The notes beneath the pieces were generated by a model, which saw only the letters and a program-made list of their open reading frames with translations, was not told the origin of the DNA and made no database searches. Position numbers and translations under genes: made by a program. From Flavobacteriaceae bacterium (lineage in GTDB: Bacteria > Bacteroidota > Bacteroidia > Flavobacteriales > Flavobacteriaceae), in the NCBI GenBank assembly GCA_013214065.1, contig JABSPK010000002.1, positions 434,001 through 498,000 on the forward strand: 64,000 nucleotides of DNA, written 5' to 3'. This document shows, piece after piece, positions 25,697-34,528 of this stretch (position 1 is its first letter; every line of letters starts with the position of its first letter).

Positions 25697-26899
25697 TTAA
25701 ATGGGTTTCAATATGGCTGATTTCGCACGGCCATGGTTTTCTTTGATAGCACATAAAAACAAGGTTCCGAAAATAGCGAAATATTCTATCCCCTTAATGC
25801 GGACCATCATCGATTCGGTCAGATTTGCCAAGAAAAAAGCAAAGAACACCAAGGTAAACAAATGGTCCCTTTTTTCGACGCTGAGCAAAAATAGGAATCC
25901 CAGTGCCACGGCGTAAACAAAACCGCCGACTGCGCCATCGATACTTAGGTATTCCAAAAATTGGTTGTGCGCATTTAAGTCGTTCGCCGCCGCCAGTGAA
26001 TAATTCCCCCGTACGTACTTTTCATTTCTAATACTTTCTATCTCTTGGTAGCCTACCCCGATAAACGGATGCTCGCGGAATATCTCATAGGACACCTCCC
26101 AACGTTCGATCCGTTTTTCATCAAGGAGGGAATCGACAAAGAACATTTGCCCTTTCATGTATTTGGCACCGAACATGAAAATAATAATGGCGAAAAGGAA
26201 CACCCCTGAAATCAAGACTATGGACTGCTGCTTTCGTATTTTCAAATTGTACGAAACCATATAGAGTAAGAACAAAAGGAATAACACCAACGCGATTTTA
26301 CTCGTCAATTGGAACAACCCGACCAAAAGAACGGTTAAAAGAACAAATTTGGGTGCCGTGGAAATCTTCTCGTTTTGGATCAAAAAGAGAATCGATGTTA
26401 CTACGAACAGACTCAAGTATGCAGGTTGAGAATCCGCTATCGCGGTGAAATGCTGTCCGAAATATTCTCCATTGAACCAAGATCGGAAAGCGATGTTTTC
26501 GGAAAGCATTTCCATGACATGGTTGACGTTGCAGATCAACAAAGTAACGATGGTTCCTACTGAAAGTGCTAAAAATATTCCATGTCTTCTTTGTGTGTAT
26601 TCCTTCTTGTTTGTCAACATAACGATAGGAATGAACAACAAAGACCAATGGTTTTCGAGTAGTTTGAACACCTGGGTGTCGAAGCTGCGAAAAGCGGCCA
26701 GTAGACTTAATCCGAAAAATGCCATGATCGGCCAACCAGAAACCAAATACTTGAAGTTCTTGTGCCTCTCTTTCTTTAAAACCAATTCAATAAGGTCGAT
26801 GACGACATAAAGCACCAATAGCACATTGTTGATTTTGGTATACATCGGAAGCGTGAATACCACCAAATAGAAAAGCCATGGTTTAAACTTGAAGCTCAT
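25697..26899 (-). CDS. O-antigen ligase/Wzy-like polymerase (first of three)
   Basis: A 400-residue membrane protein with about eleven helices and one larger periplasmic loop. The loop contains R-I-E-R-W-E-V-S-Y-E-I-F-R-E-H-P-F-I-G-V-G and N-A-H-N-Q-F-L-E, which match the O-antigen ligase (Wzy_C) region. Such proteins either polymerise repeat units or ligate polymer to an acceptor. The cluster holds two more proteins of this fold (33323 and 35856); the specific job of each cannot be separated by sequence. Confidence 0.88.
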   Translation of the reverse strand: MSFKFKPWLFYLVVFTLPMYTKINNVLLVLYVVIDLIELVLKKERHKNFKYLVSGWPIMAFFGLSLLAAFRSFDTQVFKLLENHWSLLFIPIVMLTNKKEYTQRRHGIFLALSVGTIVTLLICNVNHVMEMLSENIAFRSWFNGEYFGQHFTAIADSQPAYLSLFVVTSILFLIQNEKISTAPKFVLLTVLLVGLFQLTSKIALVLFLLFLLYMVSYNLKIRKQQSIVLISGVFLFAIIIFMFGAKYMKGQMFFVDSLLDEKRIERWEVSYEIFREHPFIGVGYQEIESIRNEKYVRGNYSLAAANDLNAHNQFLEYLSIDGAVGGFVYAVALGFLFLLSVEKRDHLFTLVFFAFFLANLTESMMVRIKGIEYFAIFGTLFLCAIKENHGRAKSAILKPI

Positions 26900-26951
26900 G
26901 CGATATTTGTTTCTAGACCCACCACCCGTAAGCCATTTATGTTCGTAATCT

Positions 26952-27305
26952 TCAATCTAGCGCCACTCCGAAATAGACGAACTCCAAATCAACTTCACCC
27001 GTATTTATCAATTCATGTGGCGATTTGGCGGGTATTCGGAGAAAGGTATTCGGCTTAAGTTGGACATCCTCGTTATCAATTTTATAAACCCCGTTGCCCT
27101 TGATGAAAAAAAAGAGTTCATCCATGGTCTCATGGGCATGGCGTTCACATACTTCACCTGGGGCAAAACAACCATGGGCGAATTGGGTAAGTTGCGAATC
27201 GGTGTCCGCATTGTTCAAGAAGACTTTTTTTAACCCAGAAAGGTGAGCTGTAGGCTCACCTTTGATATTTTCTAGGTACTCGAATAACTTGATCTTAGTT
27301 GACAA
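26952..27305 (-). CDS. cupin-domain protein
   Basis: A 117-residue single-domain cupin with an intact metal site: H56-x-H58-x4-E63 with Gly70, and His97 in P-A-K-S-P-H. It is soluble and small. It starts with TTG at 27305, 11 nt inside the end of the epimerase gene, so its translation is coupled to it; no ATG precedes the fold. Within a sugar-nucleotide cluster it may act as an isomerase or dioxygenase on a sugar intermediate, but no family-specific motif proves the substrate. Confidence 0.85.
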   Translation of the reverse strand: MSTKIKLFEYLENIKGEPTAHLSGLKKVFLNNADTDSQLTQFAHGCFAPGEVCERHAHETMDELFFFIKGNGVYKIDNEDVQLKPNTFLRIPAKSPHELINTGEVDLEFVYFGVALD

Positions 27306-28269
27306 GGCTTTTGTTTTTCACCTGTTCCGCTATCCATTTAAATGTAATCTCGGTGCTTTCCCTGAGCGTCATTGAAGGTTCCCAGCCCAACTTTTCCCTG
27401 ATCAGGGCGTTGTCCGAATTCCTTCCGGCAACCCCGGTCGGGCCATCAACGTTCTTTACTGAAATATTCTTGCCCGAGATATCAATGATCATTTTCGCAT
27501 AATCGTTGATCGAGATCATTTCTTCGGAACCGATATTGACCGGTCCGATAAAATCGGACTCCATAAGTTTACGTACCCCGTCTACACATTCGTCGACCAA
27601 TAAGAAAGAACGGGTTTGTTTGCCATCCCCCCAAACTTCGATAAAACCATTGTCTTCGGTTTCGGCAACTTTTCTACAGAGGGCGGCCGGGGCTTTCTCC
27701 CTTCCACCGTCCCAGGTTCCTTGTGGTCCGAAAATATTATGGAATCGGGCGACCCTAACCTCGATACCATGGTTTCGATGGTAGGTAAGATAAAGGCGCT
27801 CACTGAACAACTTTTCCCAGCCGTATTCACTATCAGGTGCGGCAGGATAGGCCGAATCTTCGGAGCATTTAGGGTTATCCGGATCCATTTGGTTGTACTC
27901 TGGGTACATGCAAGCCGATGAAGAATAAAATACTTTCTTGATGCCTTTGTTCTTTATCTCTTCCAGAACATTAAGATTGCATAGTGCCGAATTGTGCATA
28001 ATGTCGGAGTCGTTATCTCCGGTAAAAACGAAGCCGGCCCCTCCCATGTCAGCGGCCAACTGGTAAACTTCATCCAAATCTTCGGTCACCACGTCCCTGA
28101 CGACATTAATGTCCCTAAGATCGCCAATGACAAAGTGGTCTGCATTGCGGTTACCATATTCATTTTCCTTCAGATCAACACCACGTACCCAATATCCTTC
28201 TTCTTTCAAGCGGTTTACAAGGTGCCCCCCTATAAATCCTCCTGCACCGCATACTAAAGCTTTTTTCAT
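27295..28269 (-). CDS. GDP-mannose 3,5-epimerase-like NAD-dependent epimerase
   Basis: A 324-residue extended SDR. It has G-A-G-G-F-I-G (NAD binding), Y-G-W-E-K (catalytic Tyr/Lys) and S-S-S-A-C-M-Y-P-E. The A-A-D-M-G-G-A-G-F-V-F-T-G segment is characteristic of plant and bacterial GDP-mannose 3,5-epimerases, which form GDP-L-galactose and GDP-L-gulose. It follows WecG by 4-nt overlap and overlaps the cupin gene. It predicts an L-galactose/L-gulose residue in the polymer. Another C-epimerase of the same group cannot be excluded. Confidence 0.9.
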   Translation of the reverse strand: MKKALVCGAGGFIGGHLVNRLKEEGYWVRGVDLKENEYGNRNADHFVIGDLRDINVVRDVVTEDLDEVYQLAADMGGAGFVFTGDNDSDIMHNSALCNLNVLEEIKNKGIKKVFYSSSACMYPEYNQMDPDNPKCSEDSAYPAAPDSEYGWEKLFSERLYLTYHRNHGIEVRVARFHNIFGPQGTWDGGREKAPAALCRKVAETEDNGFIEVWGDGKQTRSFLLVDECVDGVRKLMESDFIGPVNIGSEEMISINDYAKMIIDISGKNISVKNVDGPTGVAGRNSDNALIREKLGWEPSMTLRESTEITFKWIAEQVKNKSLVN

Positions 28270-29033
28270 TTTTTTCCTTTAAATAAGATTCCATTGATTA
28301 ACTCGGCAAAGTTATAATAAATAAAAAGAGGAACAATCTCGAAATACCTTTTCCACAGCCTTTTGGGCTCCATGAGCAGTCTGAAAAACCATTCCATCCC
28401 TATTTTTTGTATCCATCCTTTTGCCTGCCTGACATTACCGATGTGGAAATCGAACGCGGCCCCTACACAACAGATATAATCCACTTTGGCATATTCCGAT
28501 AAACGGGACGCGAATAGTTCCTGTTTGGGGGTGCTTAACCCTATCCAAACGATGTTCGCTCCGGTTTCATTGATCATTTTCGCGATCGCCCGGTAATCGT
28601 ATTCCGTTACATCCAAAAAAGGAGGACAATAGGTTCCTGAGATCGTCGCGCCGAATTTGGTTTCACAGACTTGCCGTAATTTGTCGGCGACCCCTTCTTT
28701 CCCTCCACATAAAAAGTGGGTCTTTGAAGTGGATGACGAAGCGATCATGGTTTCTTTGAAAAAATCAGGGCCATAGCACCTTTGCATTTTTTTCGCGCCC
28801 TTGAGCCTCCCTATCCAAACCGACGGCATGCCGTCGGGCAGATTGAGGAAAAAGGATCGAAGTGTCTCCTTAAAAGCTTGGTTCCTTTTGGAAAAAACCA
28901 ATCCATGCGCACCTGTGGCACTTACACATCGCGCTTCACCCAAACCGCTTTCGGTGTTCAAAATCACGTCGATCGCCCTTGGTATGTTCGCGGCGAACAT
29001 CCTTGTTCCTAATATGTTGATTTCCTGCTTCAC
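28266..29033 (-). CDS. WecG/TagA/CpsF family glycosyltransferase
   Basis: A 255-residue GT26-family enzyme. Conserved features are D-G-M-P-S-V-W, R-C-Y-G-P-D-F-F and W-I-G-L-S-T-P-K-Q-E, with a basic, hydrophobic C-terminal tail that binds the inner membrane. The family transfers aminosugars such as ManNAc or ManNAcA to a polyprenyl-diphosphate-linked sugar, often as the second step of a repeat unit. The start is GTG at 29033; the next ATG (about residue 12) would remove conserved residues. It overlaps the GDP-mannose epimerase gene by 4 nt. Confidence 0.92.
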   Translation of the reverse strand: MKQEINILGTRMFAANIPRAIDVILNTESGLGEARCVSATGAHGLVFSKRNQAFKETLRSFFLNLPDGMPSVWIGRLKGAKKMQRCYGPDFFKETMIASSSTSKTHFLCGGKEGVADKLRQVCETKFGATISGTYCPPFLDVTEYDYRAIAKMINETGANIVWIGLSTPKQELFASRLSEYAKVDYICCVGAAFDFHIGNVRQAKGWIQKIGMEWFFRLLMEPKRLWKRYFEIVPLFIYYNFAELINGILFKGKK

Positions 29034-29069
29034 TAGTTGTCGTTATTTGCTTCGAATTCTAAAGAATGA

Positions 29070-29837
29070 TCAACCGATGAGGCTCTTGCCTAAAGTAAAC
29101 TTGGGGTCGATCCGCTTGACATTGTGTATCTTAAGATTGAACTCAAATCCTTCACTTGCATAGAGCGGGGCCCTGAAAACGAGATCGTTTCCTTTTTTGG
29201 TCTGATAGAGGGGGTGGCCGGCATAAACGGTACCGAACTCCGCACTGATGGTTTTCACCCATTCTTTTTTAAAATACCTCATCGATCCATAGGGAAAAGC
29301 TACATTCTTTAGATCGGACCCGAATCGGTCCTTGAAAAAACTACGGTTCAACTCGAGGTCCGTTATCACATGGGAGCGCTGTAAGTTTCCAAATGGGACA
29401 TGTGACATCCCATGGTTTCCAAAATCGAACCCTTGTTCCAGCAAACGCGCAACTTGATCCAATGCAACGGGCCTGCCGTCGGATAGGCCCAAAGAATTAT
29501 AATAGGCGCTGACCATACGATCGCTCATAAGATTGGGGGCGAAGTTGGTGAAAAACGTACAATTGGCCCCTACTTTCTTTAAACTTGCCGCCAGTTCAAC
29601 CCAGGCAGCATAGTTGTCATCGAAGCTGAGGTAAATAACCTTTTCCCCTTCTTGTTGCTGATGATCGTACCCCTTGACCAAATACCCTTTCGCCTGTGCA
29701 TAATCGATGAATCGCACCAAATAATCATTCCCATCGTTAAAATAATGATGGAAAATATGAATGGTGTCGGGATATTTTCCGTTACCAAGTACCGAATTGA
29801 GCAATGACCTATTGAAATTAAAAATCAAGCGCTTCAT
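29070..29837 (-). CDS. polysaccharide deacetylase family protein
   Basis: A 255-residue protein with a NodB-like deacetylase fold. I see L-S-F-D-D-N-Y (the metal-binding D-D), F-G-N-H-G-M-S-H-V (the H-x3-H-type metal motif, here H-G-M-S-H) and F-A-F-P-Y-G-S further on. No signal peptide or membrane helix is evident, so it may act in the cytosol on lipid-linked intermediates, or the substrate is not a polymer. The gene overlaps the GT4 gene by 20 nt and is followed by WecG after 36 nt. Confidence 0.88.
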   Translation of the reverse strand: MKRLIFNFNRSLLNSVLGNGKYPDTIHIFHHYFNDGNDYLVRFIDYAQAKGYLVKGYDHQQQEGEKVIYLSFDDNYAAWVELAASLKKVGANCTFFTNFAPNLMSDRMVSAYYNSLGLSDGRPVALDQVARLLEQGFDFGNHGMSHVPFGNLQRSHVITDLELNRSFFKDRFGSDLKNVAFPYGSMRYFKKEWVKTISAEFGTVYAGHPLYQTKKGNDLVFRAPLYASEGFEFNLKIHNVKRIDPKFTLGKSLIG

Positions 29838-30909
29838 AATGTGGTTTAAAGAATAACGAATTTACCTCTTCTAGCTTTCGAAGTTTCTCGGGGTAACTGA
29901 TTTCCTTGTTCCTGTTCGCAAGAATCGTCTGCTGCCCATCGATAATATGGGATGCAATACCATCCGTATCTTGAAGGACACTCAAATTATCGAAAATGGG
30001 GGTCAATTCTTCAATGGCCCCAACGGGCAGGCTTAAGGCGGGTACCCCATTGACACATGATTCAAGGATCACCGTCGGCAAACCTTCGACCTTGCTCGTC
30101 AAAACGAAAAGGTCGATTTTGGAAAACAGCTCCTTTGGGCTCATGGTCGTTTCAAAGTGAAGTTCTTCAAGTCCAAAATCGACTGCCTTATCGATGACTT
30201 GGCTTTGATAATACGATTCTTGGCCTTTGGAGTCACGACCTTGTATGATCCACTTAAAAGGAACCCCTTGTGCTTTAAGGGCCTTTGCGATATCAACACA
30301 TCGCTCGTGGGCTTTTTGCCAATTTCGATTGCCCAACGTCCCTATGGTTAAAATGCCTTCCCGTTGGCTTTCATTTGCTATCACCACTTCGCGTATGGGA
30401 GGAAAATACACTTTATTGGAGCCGTTGATTTCAAGGCCGTATGCGTTCGCGACCTTTTTGCCCGTGAACAAGATCTTATCTGCAAGAAACTTGTGGACCT
30501 TACCTATGATCTTTCTGAATGGCTTTGGGGTAAACAAGCCCGGCATTTCCGAAATGCTCCTTAACCCATAAATCTTAGCGAAGACCAAACCCGTTAGGTA
30601 AAGGGATCCATAATTGATGACCACAGTTTCACCATTGAGATGCCGTTTCAAAGTTTTCGCCAAGCGTAGACAATCAAAAACCAAGATCAAGGGAAATACC
30701 AATACGGTCGGGACGTTTCTTTTGGTCGGTCTCCAAAGAGCCAATGGGTAATAGAAAATATCCTTTTCGTCGGCAATCGCCTCGAACTTTGCAATCCCTT
30801 TCGGGGCGACAATGACATGTGTTCTTCCATCACTGGCCGTGGCCAATTGCGCGACCTGGTTATGCGGGCCTCCAAACGTTTTCGTATACAAGATATGGAT
30901 GCAGTTCAT
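29818..30909 (-). CDS. glycosyltransferase family 4
   Basis: A 363-residue GT-B glycosyltransferase. The acceptor half starts N-C-I-H-I-L-Y-T-K-T-F-G-G. The donor half contains T-I-G-T-L-G-N-R-N-W-Q-K-A-H and the E-G-L-P-T-V-I-L-E-S motif, the E-x7-E retaining signature of GT4. The ATG at 30909 gives a normal GT4 N-terminus. The same frame stays open for a further 67 codons to 31110 without recognisable homology, so I exclude that part. It would add one sugar to the lipid-linked repeat unit at the inner membrane. Confidence 0.93.
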   Translation of the reverse strand: MNCIHILYTKTFGGPHNQVAQLATASDGRTHVIVAPKGIAKFEAIADEKDIFYYPLALWRPTKRNVPTVLVFPLILVFDCLRLAKTLKRHLNGETVVINYGSLYLTGLVFAKIYGLRSISEMPGLFTPKPFRKIIGKVHKFLADKILFTGKKVANAYGLEINGSNKVYFPPIREVVIANESQREGILTIGTLGNRNWQKAHERCVDIAKALKAQGVPFKWIIQGRDSKGQESYYQSQVIDKAVDFGLEELHFETTMSPKELFSKIDLFVLTSKVEGLPTVILESCVNGVPALSLPVGAIEELTPIFDNLSVLQDTDGIASHIIDGQQTILANRNKEISYPEKLRKLEEVNSLFFKPHYEALDF

Positions 30910-31272
30910 TTCAAGGTCATAAAGTAAACAACCGCGATGGTCATAACTCCGGATCGACTCCATTCGGATGGCATCAACTTGTGGGATACTATACTGGTCG
31001 AGATCGGATACATCAGAGGTCGTTTTGGAAACAAACAAGGGAGTAGCTTTTCGAGCTCGGAAACCCATTAATGAACACAAGCCGCACTTCGTTTCTGTGG
31101 TGTGGGTCATCCAAAAAAGCTGCCTATCCGTTCGCCTTTCAATTACGCCCCAAAAATATACAATTCCCGTAATTCATGGTATATGCGTAAAAAGATTGTT
31201 GCTTAAGATTCGGGGGGTCAAATCAGCTGACGGCCCCGTGAGCAGTGCTCTAGGTCAAGCCGACACCTTCCT
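30910..31272. other. 363-nt gap inside the polysaccharide cluster
   Basis: No convincing gene lies between the GT4 start and the pyruvyltransferase stop, unlike the tight spacing elsewhere in the cluster. The minus strand keeps an open frame of 67 codons (30910-31110) joined to GT4, with no recognisable motif. A TATTTTTG box (complement of 31151-31158) matches the Bacteroidota -7 consensus on the minus strand, without a clear -33 box, so an internal promoter for GT4 and the genes after it is possible. I see no terminator. Confidence 0.4.
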
Positions 31273-32388
31273 TTATCGTTGGCCGATGAAAATCCCATTC
31301 AATGCCTCCGTGGTCCGTTTCCTATTGTCTACCGGAGCCATACCAGGGTGGAACCTTTCGTCATTCGCGAACAGTTCGTTGAGTTTTTTGTTCAAGCTAT
31401 GCGGCTCTTGCAAATCCAACACCGCATACGGATCAAGGTCGATCATTTCTCCGATATCGATTAGTTTTTGATGGTAGGGAATGATCAACAATTTGCACCC
31501 GACCAAATAGGCAATCACCGCTGAATGGTACCTCGTTGCGATAAAATATTCGCATTCGGCCATTGGAGCAACGAATTTCGGGAGTTCGTCGGTATAGCCA
31601 TGCAAACTGACCCTGGTCGAGTCGATTTCGAACAGGTGGTCTCTGAGTTTTTCGCTCAACGGGATGTCCGACTCCCTCGTTCCGCCCCTAAAAACAAAGA
31701 TCCTAACAAACAGCTTTGAATCTCGGTAAACCGCACCGATCTGCGGAATGATATCATCCTCCCAAAGTCGATCTTGGTTCGTATTCGATGAAAAACTGAA
31801 CGAAGTCAGTGAAATCCCAACGATAGTCTCGTTTTTCGCCCTTTCGCGCCCGACTTCGGCATGTAGTGACGCCAAATCAAAGGCGAGTTTCACTTTGCGC
31901 TGCACGATTCTTGGGGAGAGCGCCTTTAAATTTTCATACGAAATCTTATCTCGAACCGTGATTCGATGGGCTAACCAAAGAGAACATCTCGTCAATATTT
32001 TGATCATTGACCCTTTCAAAGGAGCGTACCCCACACCGATAAAATAGACCTTTTTAAAGCTGATCCTGTATAACATGGATATTATCAAAATCTTGGTCAA
32101 ATACACATAGTGCCGGTTGAGCCTTTTTTGATGGTAATCATCGTGAAAATGGGTGCCGCCACCTAGCACCAACATTCCCGTTTTCGAAAACACCTTCAAA
32201 ATGCTAGGAAACCCAGGTGATACGAACGTAACCCGATCCGAAACCACTTCGGGTTTTTTATTGACGATATAGATCTTTCCGGTTGCTTGGGTAGTTTCGA
32301 GATAACCGAGTAAGGCATCAAGCATAAACTCGTCACCGAAATTGTCCCCTCCGTAATGCCCGATGATAAAGGTGTTCTTCCTTTCCAT
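31273..32388 (-). CDS. polysaccharide pyruvyl transferase family protein
   Basis: A 371-residue protein of the CsaB/WcaK pyruvyltransferase family: G-H-Y-G-G-D-N-F-G-D-E near the N-terminus, L-G-G-G-T-H-F-H-D and the C-terminal A-T-R-Y-H-S-A-V-I-A motif with the conserved R-x-H. The enzyme adds pyruvate ketals from PEP to a sugar, giving the polymer negative charge. Its start overlaps the sulfotransferase stop as TAATG, so the two decorating enzymes are translationally linked. Confidence 0.93.
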   Translation of the reverse strand: MERKNTFIIGHYGGDNFGDEFMLDALLGYLETTQATGKIYIVNKKPEVVSDRVTFVSPGFPSILKVFSKTGMLVLGGGTHFHDDYHQKRLNRHYVYLTKILIISMLYRISFKKVYFIGVGYAPLKGSMIKILTRCSLWLAHRITVRDKISYENLKALSPRIVQRKVKLAFDLASLHAEVGRERAKNETIVGISLTSFSFSSNTNQDRLWEDDIIPQIGAVYRDSKLFVRIFVFRGGTRESDIPLSEKLRDHLFEIDSTRVSLHGYTDELPKFVAPMAECEYFIATRYHSAVIAYLVGCKLLIIPYHQKLIDIGEMIDLDPYAVLDLQEPHSLNKKLNELFANDERFHPGMAPVDNRKRTTEALNGIFIGQR

Positions 32389-33260
32389 TATAACTTCCAG
32401 CTCTTTTTGGCCTTTATTATGGCCCGGTTAGCTTCAGAGCCGTTCGCCTCCATCCAGTCGAATAGCCGATCGTACGGTTCTCTATAAATATCCTTCAATT
32501 CTTGGGCCAACCGTGGATCTAGATCGGGCCTTTTGGTCTGTGACGAAATCTTGATGACCTCACTTATCCCATTCAATAGTTTGGTCGTGAATTTGTTGAC
32601 CGGCATTTTTCTTTCGAGGTACACCAAAGTCGATGAATAACTGTTCCCTTTCGGTTTTCTTTTCAAAGAAGCCGGCGTGTAATGGGGGTCGACCCCTAAA
32701 AAAGAGTAATTCGCATGTAGGACTTTCTTTGGCCTCATTTGAATGTCATCGAACAGCACAAGCTTGATTCGCTCTTTATCGAATTTGCCGTGAAGGTCGA
32801 TAAGCGTCTGTGTGAACAGGCTACGCCGGATCAAACTCGAATAAGCCGTTTCTTTTCCTTCACGGAAATCGGCAATCGCCCGAGTAATGCCTTCATCCAG
32901 TGTATCTGCCGCGATAATGTTTTTCCTCATCAACCAATAAAAGGCCGAAATCGTTCGTTCGACCGGATTTCTCAATGCGGCAATGATCTTGATCTCCGGA
33001 TACGCTTTTTGCGCTTGATCGATTGATTGGGGGTCCCAAACATAATCGACCGAGGCACTTCCTAATTTTTGATTCTCGCCAGCATCCGCAAACAGCCCTT
33101 CGAACCAGTCCTTCCCTTGGTTATTAAAGGTTTCTCCGCCAAAATATAAGGATTCGTTCTTGCCCCCTCCTACGAACAAACCCGGATGTTCGTTCAGGCA
33201 ATGGTACATCCAAGTCGTGGCGCACTTTTGGGCTCCAATAAGCAGAAAATCCAAAGTCAT
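32388..33260 (-). CDS. PAPS-dependent sulfotransferase
   Basis: A 290-residue sulfotransferase. The 5'-phosphosulfate loop is G-A-Q-K-C-A-T-T-W (residues 9-17), and the 3'-phosphate motif is R97-N-P-V-E-R-T-I-S-A-F-Y. It lacks membrane helices, so it should work in the cytosol on a lipid-linked sugar or small acceptor. Sitting inside the polysaccharide cluster and overlapping the pyruvyltransferase by 1 nt, it suggests sulfation of the repeat unit; the acceptor is inferred. PAPS-forming cys genes are not in the window. Confidence 0.93.
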   Translation of the reverse strand: MTLDFLLIGAQKCATTWMYHCLNEHPGLFVGGGKNESLYFGGETFNNQGKDWFEGLFADAGENQKLGSASVDYVWDPQSIDQAQKAYPEIKIIAALRNPVERTISAFYWLMRKNIIAADTLDEGITRAIADFREGKETAYSSLIRRSLFTQTLIDLHGKFDKERIKLVLFDDIQMRPKKVLHANYSFLGVDPHYTPASLKRKPKGNSYSSTLVYLERKMPVNKFTTKLLNGISEVIKISSQTKRPDLDPRLAQELKDIYREPYDRLFDWMEANGSEANRAIIKAKKSWKL

Positions 33261-33322
33261 ATCGCTAGCGCTTTATAGTCAATTGCTTCATCACCAATAA
33301 GGCCTCTATGTGTGGCTCGAGT

Positions 33323-34528
33323 TCATATTTCAGACGTAGATTCCGTTCCATTCGAAACCAAGGGCCTACAAAAATGATAGGTTAAAAAGAAAAATACCAA
33401 TGAAATCGTCTCTTTAACAATAGATGGCCCGATTAGGCTCTTTATAGCCACTATCAAGATAAATGAAATGAAAAGAAGCGCATCATACCCCCTGGCCAAA
33501 GCCGTTCTGAACATCTTGACCAATACAAGGATAAACAGAAATAGTGAAAAGATCCCCGAGTTGAACAAAATCTCGAGATACGTATTGTCGAGATTGCTCT
33601 TGTAAGCGAAATGGGGGTCTATGGTAGGCAAATAGAATCGGGAGCCAAAATAAAAACCATGCCCGATAAAAAACGACTTCAGATCGATATTCTCTAGGGC
33701 AAAAAGCCAATATTTGACCCGGCCGGTTAGTTCGAAGAGTTTTGAGGTATCGCCGTCGCGTAAGATATAAACCTCGATAAAATCGGTTCTCAAAACCGCA
33801 TATAGAATGATTAAACAACCAGCAAAAAACAGGATAGCGAATCGTCGCATATTCGTAATCAAGTACAAAAAAACGATCATCGCAATGATCAAATAGGCAA
33901 ATCGTGATTTGGTTCCGAAGACTACTAGGATTCCGACAATGATATTGATGGCATCGACCAGGGTCTGCTTTTTCTTGTAATATAGAAACGCTGAAACCCC
34001 CAAGGAGAAAAGCACTAATTCCGCCATCTCGTTCGGTGGCACATACAACAATAAGTTGCCTGCTATCCGGTTTTGTGCAATGAAAGAACCCACTTGTGCA
34101 TCAGGAAACAACAAACAGCTTATTCCAAAAACCAAAACGATATTCCTAAAAGGGATCAGGAAATTCATGGTGCTACCCGAATAACTGAAAACCGTTCTCG
34201 CGGCGAATATTAATAGCAAGAGTTGAAAGAGTTTCGTTATACTGATGATCGGGTTGAGCGATAGGATCGCGCTAAGGAGCATCACTGCATAAAAACCGTT
34301 CATTAGCCCATTGTTCCTATTGAACTTAAAACGAATGCCACTGATCCTACCGGTTATCAAAAAAATGGAGACCAGACAACCCAAAGCGAAAACGTTGCCG
34401 ATTTTGACGATTCCCGATCGCGCCTGGCCTACGTCATGCACATGGATGCTGTCTTCAAAAAGGCCTTTTCCGAATACCGCCAGCAACAACAGGATGATAA
34501 GGATATAATTAGTTGTCCGGGACTTCAT
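33323..34528 (-). CDS. O-antigen ligase/Wzy-like polymerase (second of three)
   Basis: A 401-residue polytopic protein with about eleven helices and a periplasmic loop containing F-E-L-T-G-R-V-K-Y-W-L-F and F-I-G-H-G-F-Y-F-G-S, a form of the Wzy_C loop. Both ends are hydrophobic. It overlaps the flippase gene by 20 nt, the usual partnership of Wzx and Wzy, so I favour a polymerase role for this copy. Sequence alone does not settle ligase versus polymerase. Confidence 0.85.
   Translation of the reverse strand: MKSRTTNYILIILLLLAVFGKGLFEDSIHVHDVGQARSGIVKIGNVFALGCLVSIFLITGRISGIRFKFNRNNGLMNGFYAVMLLSAILSLNPIISITKLFQLLLLIFAARTVFSYSGSTMNFLIPFRNIVLVFGISCLLFPDAQVGSFIAQNRIAGNLLLYVPPNEMAELVLFSLGVSAFLYYKKKQTLVDAINIIVGILVVFGTKSRFAYLIIAMIVFLYLITNMRRFAILFFAGCLIILYAVLRTDFIEVYILRDGDTSKLFELTGRVKYWLFALENIDLKSFFIGHGFYFGSRFYLPTIDPHFAYKSNLDNTYLEILFNSGIFSLFLFILVLVKMFRTALARGYDALLFISFILIVAIKSLIGPSIVKETISLVFFFLTYHFCRPLVSNGTESTSEI

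Noticed and set aside
30968-31471. Plus-strand open frame across the GT4/pyruvyltransferase junction
   Set aside because: Most of it is antisense to the pyruvyltransferase gene; no motif and Ser-rich shadow composition.
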